A stretch of DNA of 5,799 nucleotides from DATIJP01 sp964569185 (GTDB lineage: Bacteria > Chlamydiota > Chlamydiia > Chlamydiales > Rhabdochlamydiaceae). The notes below the pieces were generated by a model that worked only from the letters and a program-made list of their open reading frames with translations, was not told the origin of the DNA and searched no databases. Every line of letters starts with the position of its first letter. Position 1 is the first letter of the stretch. The stretch spans positions 1-5,799 of the forward strand of contig CAZMTP010000062.1 of the NCBI GenBank assembly GCA_964569185.1, read 5' to 3'. Position numbers and translations under genes: made by a program. Shown here piece after piece: positions 1-4,911 of the stretch.

Positions 1-154
1 AATTGGTATCTGCGGTCAGGCGCCTAGTGATTATCCTGGCTTTGCAGAATTCATAGTGCAAGCGGGGATTAATTCTATTTCTCTTAATCCCGATAGTGTG
101 GTGGGCGTGATCCAACGTCTAGCTACTGCAGGGAAATCCAAAAAAGTTGCTTAA
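1..154 (+). CDS. ppsA: Phosphoenolpyruvate synthase, C-terminal end (5' truncated by window edge)
   Basis: Only the last 50 codons are present; the gene enters from the left edge (reading frame from base 2) and ends at TAA 152-154. The translation begins IGICGQAPSDYPGF and continues with GINSISLNPDSV. This is the hallmark C-terminus of the PEP-utilising family: the CGQ.PSD segment carries the active-site cysteine of the PEP-binding barrel, followed by the conserved G-I-x-S-I-S-L-N-P-D motif. The full enzyme converts pyruvate, ATP and water to phosphoenolpyruvate, AMP and phosphate in the cytoplasm, feeding gluconeogenesis. The same C-terminal motif occurs in PTS enzyme I and pyruvate phosphate dikinase, but the CGQ.PSD spelling and the short tail (LATAGKSKKVA) fit PEP synthase best. 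Family placement is strong; PpsA rather than a sister enzyme is less certain because only the tail is visible. Confidence 0.85.
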   Translation, partial: IGICGQAPSDYPGFAEFIVQAGINSISLNPDSVVGVIQRLATAGKSKKVA

Positions 155-175
155 AAAATCGAATCAAAGTAAAAA
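147..175 (+). promoter_or_regulatory. Weak candidate promoter for the orphan gene at 199
   Basis: TTGCTT (147-152) and TAAAAA (170-175) are separated by 17 bases, giving a partial sigma-70-like match (3/6 and 4/6). The -35 box overlaps the ppsA stop codon. The surrounding 155-198 spacer is very A-rich, so chance matches are likely. Read-through from ppsA is an equally good explanation, since no terminator is visible in the 44-base spacer. Confidence 0.2.
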
Positions 176-186
176 ATAGTCCCAAA

Positions 187-195
187 AAGGAAGGG
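187..195 (+). promoter_or_regulatory. Ribosome binding site for the orphan gene
   Basis: The purine run AAGGAAGGG lies just before the ATG at 199. Its AAGGA core leaves 7 bases to the start codon, which is near-optimal spacing and supports that start over later in-frame ATGs. Confidence 0.65.
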
Positions 196-198
196 ATT

Positions 199-1254
199 AT
201 GGTGACATCTCCAATACCCCGTAGTTCTAATCTTTTTCCCTGTCTATTGGTTAAACAATATGTTAAGGCTAGAAAGAAAAATTTTAAACCTGTTTTGTGG
301 GTTCCCATTTTAATGCAGCTAGACCCTAATAGGTGTGATACTATTGATGCTTCTAAAGATGCACCCTCTCAAGTTGAAGGCATTGTATTTCGTACTTGGA
401 AGACTTATATAAATCAGATGACTGCAGCGATTGGAGACCCGCTAAGGGGATCTTTCGAGCAACAATTAATCACTCTTCACAACAATTTGGACAGTATACT
501 TTGTGCTTGCTGTGTAAGTTATAAAACATTGCATTGGATTCCTAAATTTTGGTCACTAAAAGAAAAAGGATGGCCTAAGAATTTCATGCTGACGTTTTTT
601 AATCATTATAAGGGGCAGAAAAAAAGGGCCTATCTCATTTTGTATTTTTTAAAAAATAGAAAGGATTGTACTGATTTTTTTCAAACATGTGAAACACGAT
701 TTCAAAGGGATTTTTCTGAAACAGTATTTGAAAATCCAATTTTTGGTCTATTTTTTTTCGGTCTTGCTACTGGCATGACGATTAATGCCTTAGCAAATGC
801 TGGTTTATGCTTTAATTACATCCATGATTTTCTTCCCTATAGTGCGAGTCGTGGCTTTCCTTTTCTCTATTATTATCTTTTTCAAAAAAAAGAGTTACTG
901 GAAATTTCAAATGGCAAGCCAGGTAAAGATGATTGGTTAGCACAAAAGCTTCCTTTTGTTCCTATGACAGAAGAGATTTATTTAAGAGAATTAGAGGTTT
1001 TATGCCAATGCTGTAATGTTAATGAGATTTATCAACACCAAACCGCTCTTGATTTTGCTATGAAAAACGGTTTGAAAAAAGAAGAAGAGATTTTAAAAAA
1101 GCATAAAGCTTCTCAATATATTTCATATTACACTGAGATCGTCCTATCCCGCGATTTTATAAAGCGGGACCAAGGTGATGAGCCTGCATTGGAAGAAGAG
1201 CAAAAGGAAAAGCAGATAGAGGCGTTTACTATTATTCCTGAGTATGCAGATTGA
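199..1254 (+). CDS. Orphan AT-rich protein with ankyrin-like C-terminal motif, function unknown
   Basis: I do not recognise this 351-residue protein. The ATG start is backed by AAGGAAGGG at 187-195; the stop is TGA 1252-1254. No signal peptide is evident. The N-terminal third is basic and aromatic (KARKKNFKP at about 24-31). A hydrophobic stretch at about 181-203 (IFGLFFFGLATGMTINALAN) could be one membrane helix. Residues 274-304 read like a final ankyrin repeat: T282-A-L-D-F-A287, G291, then EEEILKKHKA at 295-304 in place of the usual VxxLLxxGA. The preceding VNEIYQHQ matches the usual inter-repeat loop. The tail (about 325-341) is strongly acidic/charged. It has 11 cysteines, including two CxCC clusters (102-105 and 269-272). 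Coding DNA is markedly more AT-rich than the rfb genes (hand counts of single 60-base lines gave about 27-37% GC against about 48-52%), suggesting foreign or fast-evolving origin. A host-directed effector role is possible but unproven. Confidence 0.7.
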   Translation: MVTSPIPRSSNLFPCLLVKQYVKARKKNFKPVLWVPILMQLDPNRCDTIDASKDAPSQVEGIVFRTWKTYINQMTAAIGDPLRGSFEQQLITLHNNLDSILCACCVSYKTLHWIPKFWSLKEKGWPKNFMLTFFNHYKGQKKRAYLILYFLKNRKDCTDFFQTCETRFQRDFSETVFENPIFGLFFFGLATGMTINALANAGLCFNYIHDFLPYSASRGFPFLYYYLFQKKELLEISNGKPGKDDWLAQKLPFVPMTEEIYLRELEVLCQCCNVNEIYQHQTALDFAMKNGLKKEEEILKKHKASQYISYYTEIVLSRDFIKRDQGDEPALEEEQKEKQIEAFTIIPEYAD

Positions 1255-1256
1255 GG

Positions 1257-2297
1257 TCAAGGATTCCTAGGATGGTAAAAAGGAGCGGGGCCGTAATAGT
1301 TGATAGCGAGCACTCCGCTGATAAAACGGGGACTGTTTCTCCCGGCCACTGTAAACCAAGATCCCGCAATAATACCCACCGATTGACTAAAGTTATACTC
1401 GATGGCAGGTGCAAAACTAAACTGCCACTGCGGTGGAAGGGATAGCACATTGGGCGCGCCTGTTTTAGGATTGGTGCCTGGCCTTCCTGAAAAGTGGGTT
1501 TTAGTCGTATAGAAGCCAACGGAATCAAAGGCAAAGGCCCAATTTTTCGACAGTGTGAACTCCGCGCCAAAAAAATAACCAATTTGACTTCCAGGATAAA
1601 TACGACCGCTCGTGTCTCTAGAGCCGCCATAGAAGTTAAAACCTTTTATATGCACTGGGGCCAAATAGTTGTAGAAAGGATTAAGACGTAGGTTGGCATA
1701 GTAGACGCCTGAAATATGGATGAGCCGGCCAATCACAAGTCCAACTTCAGTTTGAAAAGAGCCCTTTCCGCCTGCATCTGTGCGCAAGCGTTCCGGTTTT
1801 AATTTCTGGTAGCTGCCGGTGGGAAATGTCTCCAGAACATAAAATTTAAGCCCTGGCAGAGAATTTTCTGGAGTCTCACGAAGCAGCTGAAAGTCTGCAG
1901 TGAAGAGAAAATCTCCAAATACTAAAGAAGAGGTGCCTTGAGTTTTATTGTAATTGGCTTGAGGCAGAATCTGGATGTCCATCCATTCTGTTAATCCGAA
2001 ATAGGCGGGCAGTGAGAAGTTCACATTGTAAAAATTGGGAGCGGAAACTTTGTTCCAGTCATTACCATAAGCGCCAGTAAATACGTTGAAATAGACATAG
2101 GGCTCTATATTCATGTACCCTGCGGCGACTGTTTGACTTGTAGGAGTGAGCAGCGGTCCTGTGAGCCAAGGGCCTGCTGGCCCTGCCGCTTGCGGCGTAT
2201 GAGATTCCCTATGGAAATAAAGATTTTTACCTTTGTCAGCGAGCAAAGGCAGTGAGACTAAGAAAAAAACAGCGACGCATCTAAAAATGGGTGACAA
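1257..2297 (-). CDS. Predicted outer-membrane beta-barrel protein with signal peptide (TTG start)
   Basis: This 346-residue protein begins with a Sec-type signal peptide: R6, a hydrophobic core at about 8-19 (VAVFFLVSLPLL), and likely cleavage after A20 before DKGK. The mature part is rich in aromatic, Gly and Asn residues with alternating hydrophobic strands, typical of an outer-membrane barrel. Its N-terminal motif G47-P-L-L-T-P with N63-I-E-P-Y resembles uncharacterised barrel or transporter-like proteins that I recall from intracellular bacteria (Legionella, environmental chlamydiae), loosely like the 'MetA-pathway of phenol degradation' barrel superfamily. Substrate is unknown. The start must be TTG at 2295-2297: an in-frame TAG sits two codons upstream (2301-2303), and no ATG or GTG follows before the signal peptide ends. 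The gene overlaps the permease gene upstream by 17 bases and has no strong Shine-Dalgarno, so translation is probably coupled. The stop lies two bases from the stop of the convergent orphan gene. Confidence 0.8.
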   Translation of the reverse strand: MSPIFRCVAVFFLVSLPLLADKGKNLYFHRESHTPQAAGPAGPWLTGPLLTPTSQTVAAGYMNIEPYVYFNVFTGAYGNDWNKVSAPNFYNVNFSLPAYFGLTEWMDIQILPQANYNKTQGTSSLVFGDFLFTADFQLLRETPENSLPGLKFYVLETFPTGSYQKLKPERLRTDAGGKGSFQTEVGLVIGRLIHISGVYYANLRLNPFYNYLAPVHIKGFNFYGGSRDTSGRIYPGSQIGYFFGAEFTLSKNWAFAFDSVGFYTTKTHFSGRPGTNPKTGAPNVLSLPPQWQFSFAPAIEYNFSQSVGIIAGSWFTVAGRNSPRFISGVLAINYYGPAPFYHPRNP

Positions 2298-3471
2298 CTT
2301 CTAGCCCAAGTTCAACTAAAATAAAAATAATCAGAAACACCAGCAGAGGTTTTCCGCCAGGAATGAGTTGTTTTGTTTTATAATGTTTTTGATATCTGCC
2401 TACCCATGCCATGAGCGGAGGATAAAGACCAAATAAAATGGCGCAACTAATCCCCCCAGCGTAACTTAATGCTTTTAAGAATATGTCTGGATAAATCAGC
2501 GAGATCACAAGCGGAGGGAAGAAAATGGCAAGACAGAGACCTGCTTTTTTTACTCCTTTCTTTTTGATGTGGAGGCCATCGGCCAAAAAATCTAAAAAGG
2601 CTAGGGCTAGTGCGATATAGGAAGTGGTCAAGGCAAAAAAAGCAAATGCTTTTCCAATACCTGTGACAAATGGGTTCTCTAGAAAATGTTTTAAAGGCTG
2701 TACTGCGTTTTGTCCTTTGCTAGCCGCTTCAATAAGACCATTTGGCCCTTCCACTGGAATCACTCCTAAAATTAAGACTTGCCACACAAGATAGACCACG
2801 AGTGGGATCGTTGTTCCAAAAATGATTGCTTTTCTCACTCGTTTCACATCCCGTTTCATATAGGTCATCAAAGTCGGGATAATCACCTGGTAGGTAAAAG
2901 CTGTAAATAGAATAGGAAAGGCAAGAGCCGCCTTGGACCAGTCTTGGTACTTCAAAAAACTTAAATTGACATGTTTATAAGCAATGAGCACAAACAGTAA
3001 ATAAGAAATAATTACACCCGAAAACATGAGGATATTCAGACGGTCTACCATTTGTGTGCCTAAATAGACGACAGGAGAAAAAATCAGCACATAAAAAATC
3101 ATTGACACAGCAGGAGAAGCGCTAGAAAAAATCTCTCCAAAAATACTACCGCCCGCTGCCACGTGGGCAATCATGACTGTTTCAAATAAAAATAAATAGA
3201 CAAGCCAGCAGATGATTTTACCCGGTTTTCCGAGTAACCGGCTGGCCATCGAAATCAGGTTGGAATCTTCGGGCATCCAGCTGCATACCTCGACAAGCAA
3301 AAGGCCGGTGCAGAGCATAAAAGCCCAACAAATGAGGTAAATAATCGCAGAAGGGACAAAGCCCCCTGGGCCTGTAGCGATAGGAAGGCCGAGCATGCCG
3401 ACACCAATGGTTGTCCCTGCGATTAGCAACGCACCACCAATCAAATGCCCATGAGAATGAAATAGTTTCAC
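2281..3471 (-). CDS. tyrP: Aromatic amino acid permease (TyrP/Mtr, HAAAP family)
   Basis: This 396-residue inner-membrane protein matches the usual length of HAAAP proton symporters (E. coli TyrP is about 400). The hallmark TM1 motif is present: GGALLIAGTTIGVGMLGLP (12-30), with the unwound glycine-rich segment that binds substrate in LeuT-fold carriers. Eleven hydrophobic segments can be read at about 11-33, 37-62, 85-113, 121-137, 147-165, 181-203, 216-238, 270-295, 308-327, 331-354 and 373-393, as expected for this family. It should import tyrosine, tryptophan or phenylalanine. The TM6 motif that reads SFG(F/Y)H in E. coli TyrP and Mtr is AFTYQ here (191-195), so specificity is open. The GTG start at 3469-3471 is preceded by AAGAAGGG with 7 bases of spacing. 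It is the first gene of a minus-strand operon with the barrel protein. The symbol reflects family, not proven substrate. Confidence 0.88.
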   Translation of the reverse strand: MKLFHSHGHLIGGALLIAGTTIGVGMLGLPIATGPGGFVPSAIIYLICWAFMLCTGLLLVEVCSWMPEDSNLISMASRLLGKPGKIICWLVYLFLFETVMIAHVAAGGSIFGEIFSSASPAVSMIFYVLIFSPVVYLGTQMVDRLNILMFSGVIISYLLFVLIAYKHVNLSFLKYQDWSKAALAFPILFTAFTYQVIIPTLMTYMKRDVKRVRKAIIFGTTIPLVVYLVWQVLILGVIPVEGPNGLIEAASKGQNAVQPLKHFLENPFVTGIGKAFAFFALTTSYIALALAFLDFLADGLHIKKKGVKKAGLCLAIFFPPLVISLIYPDIFLKALSYAGGISCAILFGLYPPLMAWVGRYQKHYKTKQLIPGGKPLLVFLIIFILVELGLEVVTHF

Positions 3472-3477
3472 GGTAAA

Positions 3478-3485
3478 TCCCTTCT
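3478..3485 (-). promoter_or_regulatory. Ribosome binding site deciding the GTG start of the permease
   Basis: On the minus strand AGAAGGGA precedes the GTG at 3471-3469, leaving about 7 bases after the AAGGG core. This supports GTG as the start. The TM1 motif begins only 11 residues later, so a later start would remove it. Confidence 0.65.
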
Positions 3486-3514
3486 TTTACAAAAAGATTC
3501 AATCATAGTATCTT
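3486..3514 (+). promoter_or_regulatory. Promoter for the rfbCDB operon (sigma-70-like)
   Basis: TTTACA (-35, 3486-3491, 5/6 match) is followed after exactly 17 bases by TATCTT (-10, 3509-3514, 4/6 match). The expected start near 3521 leaves a leader of only about 12 bases before the rfbC ATG at 3533. That leader (about GAAAAAAACAAGT) has no Shine-Dalgarno, consistent with near-leaderless or A-rich-leader initiation of rfbC. Confidence 0.55.
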
Positions 3515-3530
3515 ATTTGGAAAAAAACAA
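3502..3530 (-). promoter_or_regulatory. Promoter for the tyrP-barrel operon (sigma-70-like)
   Basis: Reading the minus strand, TTGTTT (-35, bases 3530-3525) is followed after exactly 17 bases by TATGAT (-10, bases 3507-3502), a 5/6 match to TATAAT. Transcription would start near 3495, giving a leader of roughly 24 bases that contains the permease ribosome binding site. The elements interleave with the opposing rfbC promoter. Confidence 0.55.
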
Positions 3531-3532
3531 GT

Positions 3533-4072
3533 ATGCTGCAAATCAGTCCCCTCTCTTTAGAGGGTCCAAAATTAATCAAAATCAGTCCTTTTTTTGATGA
3601 ACGCGGTTTCTTTCAGGAATGGTATCGAAAGCCTCTGTATCAGAAATGGGGGGTAGCATCCGATTTTGTTCAAGATAATCATTCTTACTCAAAAAAGAAT
3701 GTGTTGCGCGGCATGCATTTTCAAAGAAAACCAGGACAAGCAAAATTGGTCACTGTACTACGGGGTTCCATTCTCGATGTATTTGTGGATATTAGACCCC
3801 ACAGTCCCACTTTTGGAAAATGGGAATCGATTGTTTTGGATGCAGCCCAGCATCAGCAACTTTTTATTCCCATTGGATTTGCTCATGGATTTTTAGTGCT
3901 TAGCGAAGAAGCACACGTTTTTTATAAAATCAGCAGCGTCTATGATCCTGCCGAAGAAAAAACATTTCGTTTCGATGATCCCACCATTGGGATCGATTGG
4001 CCAGTAAAAAATCCGCTGATCTCTCCGCGAGATTTAGAAGCGCCCTATTTTTCTGAGGTGGTCACATGCTGA
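3533..4072 (+). CDS. rfbC: dTDP-4-dehydrorhamnose 3,5-epimerase
   Basis: This cytoplasmic cupin enzyme epimerises C3 and C5 of dTDP-4-keto-6-deoxyglucose, the third step to dTDP-L-rhamnose. The 179 residues match the usual family length (about 180). Visible motifs in order: FDERGFFQEWY (21-31); QDNHSYSKKNVLRGMHFQ (47-64), with the catalytic base H62 and phosphate-contacting R59; DVFVDIRPHSPTFGKW (82-97); PIGFAHGF (113-120); and YKISSVYDP (131-139), whose Y131 matches the catalytic tyrosine. D167 in SPRDLEAP fits the aspartate that pairs with the histidine. All key residues are present, so the enzyme should be active. The ATG at 3533 lacks a Shine-Dalgarno but gives the family-typical N-terminus. 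It is the first gene of the rhamnose operon, and its stop overlaps the rfbD start by 7 bases. Confidence 0.95.
   Translation: MLQISPLSLEGPKLIKISPFFDERGFFQEWYRKPLYQKWGVASDFVQDNHSYSKKNVLRGMHFQRKPGQAKLVTVLRGSILDVFVDIRPHSPTFGKWESIVLDAAQHQQLFIPIGFAHGFLVLSEEAHVFYKISSVYDPAEEKTFRFDDPTIGIDWPVKNPLISPRDLEAPYFSEVVTC
4055..4061 (+). promoter_or_regulatory. Ribosome binding site for rfbD inside rfbC
   Basis: GAGGTGG lies within the last codons of rfbC; its GAGG core is 7 bases before the rfbD ATG at 4066. This confirms the overlapping start. Confidence 0.65.
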
Positions 4073-4911
4073 TCTGGATTTTAGGCAGCGATGGCCTGCT
4101 CGGAAAAAGTATGCAGCTCTGCTTGAAACAGCGGCAGATTCCTTTTTTTGCTACTAATCGAATGCAAGCAGATATTACACAACTCGAGCTGCTCAAGGAT
4201 ATTGCTCAGAAGCAGCGCCCGACTCATATCATTAACTGTGCGGCGTATAATCATGTGGACCAAGCAGAAAAAGAACCCGCACAGGCCTATGCTGTGAATG
4301 CACAAGGTCCAGAAAATTTAGGACGTCTGAGTGCGGCATTTGGCATCAAAATAGTCCATGTGTCGACCGATTATGTGTTTGATGGAGAAAAAAAGAGCCC
4401 CTATCTGGAAACAGACCTCTGCGCGCCTAAAAATGTATATGGCGCAAGTAAAAGAGAAGGAGAAAAAAAACTGCTAGCTGTAGCGCCGGGTGCATGTGTG
4501 GTGCGCACTTCCTGGCTTTTTGGAAAAGGAGGCATCAATTTCATTTCGAAATTGCCACAGCTTTTTCTTACTCATGAAGAATTGGAAGTGGATGCAAAAC
4601 ATATTAGCCGGCCCACTTTTTGCTTCGATTTAGCCGAGGCGCTGGTCGAATTTTTATCCAAAAGCGGCATTTTTCACTATGCTGGGAGCTTATCCGTTTC
4701 TCGCTTTCAAGTGGCAGAGCAGATTTTAAAAATAGGAAACGCTTTAGGGCTTCCTTTTAAGTGCCGCGCTATAAAACCTCTACACAATCCCACATTTAAT
4801 GCGTTAAGACCGCTCTATTCTGTATTAGATATTTCCTACATTGAATCGATGTTAAAAAGCAGGCCTAGGCCTTTGGAAGAGACATTGAAGGAGCTTCTGA
4901 AAGATGTATAA
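4066..4911 (+). CDS. rfbD: dTDP-4-dehydrorhamnose reductase
   Basis: This SDR-superfamily enzyme uses NAD(P)H to reduce dTDP-4-keto-L-rhamnose to dTDP-L-rhamnose, the last step of the pathway, in the cytoplasm. Its 281 residues are close to the family norm (about 290-300). Seen in order: an N-terminal Rossmann motif GSDGLLG (7-13, usually GxxGQLG); INCAAYNHVDQAE (56-68), matching the family's INaAAYTaVDkAE; STDYVFDG (100-107) with catalytic T101; YGASK (125-129) with the catalytic Tyr-Lys pair; RTSWLFG (147-153); the substrate-loop SRPTF (181-185); and LRPLYSVLD (247-255). The ATG has a good ribosome binding site at 4055-4061. The gene overlaps rfbC by 7 bases and rfbB by 8 bases, indicating one mRNA and translational coupling. 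Confidence 0.94.
   Translation: MLIWILGSDGLLGKSMQLCLKQRQIPFFATNRMQADITQLELLKDIAQKQRPTHIINCAAYNHVDQAEKEPAQAYAVNAQGPENLGRLSAAFGIKIVHVSTDYVFDGEKKSPYLETDLCAPKNVYGASKREGEKKLLAVAPGACVVRTSWLFGKGGINFISKLPQLFLTHEELEVDAKHISRPTFCFDLAEALVEFLSKSGIFHYAGSLSVSRFQVAEQILKIGNALGLPFKCRAIKPLHNPTFNALRPLYSVLDISYIESMLKSRPRPLEETLKELLKDV
4888..4893 (+). promoter_or_regulatory. Ribosome binding site for rfbB inside rfbD
   Basis: AAGGAG, a full Shine-Dalgarno core, sits 10 bases before the ATG at 4904 and fixes that start, which overlaps the rfbD stop. Confidence 0.65.

Noticed and set aside
1091..1120. Minus-strand GAAGC-TTTAT-GCTTT followed by T run, a possible terminator for the barrel operon
   Set aside because: The stem is about 5 bp with one G-T pair, in very AT-rich coding DNA and about 140 bases past the stop; too weak to annotate.
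1149..1169. Hairpin CCCGC ... GCGGG with an 11-base loop near the end of the orphan gene
   Set aside because: There is no T-tract on either strand and the stem is only 5 bp, so a Rho-independent terminator is not supported.
1327..1346. CGGGGA ... TCCCG inverted repeat after the orphan stop
   Set aside because: It lies inside barrel-gene codons, has a bulge and no T-tract; probably chance.
1232..1630. 132-codon open frame on the minus strand within the barrel gene region
   Set aside because: It overlaps the barrel gene in another frame. The barrel gene has a signal peptide and strand pattern, while this frame has no recognisable features.
3218..3502. 94-codon frame overlapping the 5' end of the permease gene
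   Set aside because: It is out of frame with the permease, whose TM1 motif and ribosome binding site are clear; the product looks like frame-shifted membrane sequence.
4861..4872. Perfect 12-base palindrome AGGCCTAGGCCT
   Set aside because: It is two tandem Arg-Pro codon pairs (R266-P269) of rfbD; the palindrome follows from AGGCCT itself being palindromic. No sign of a regulatory site.
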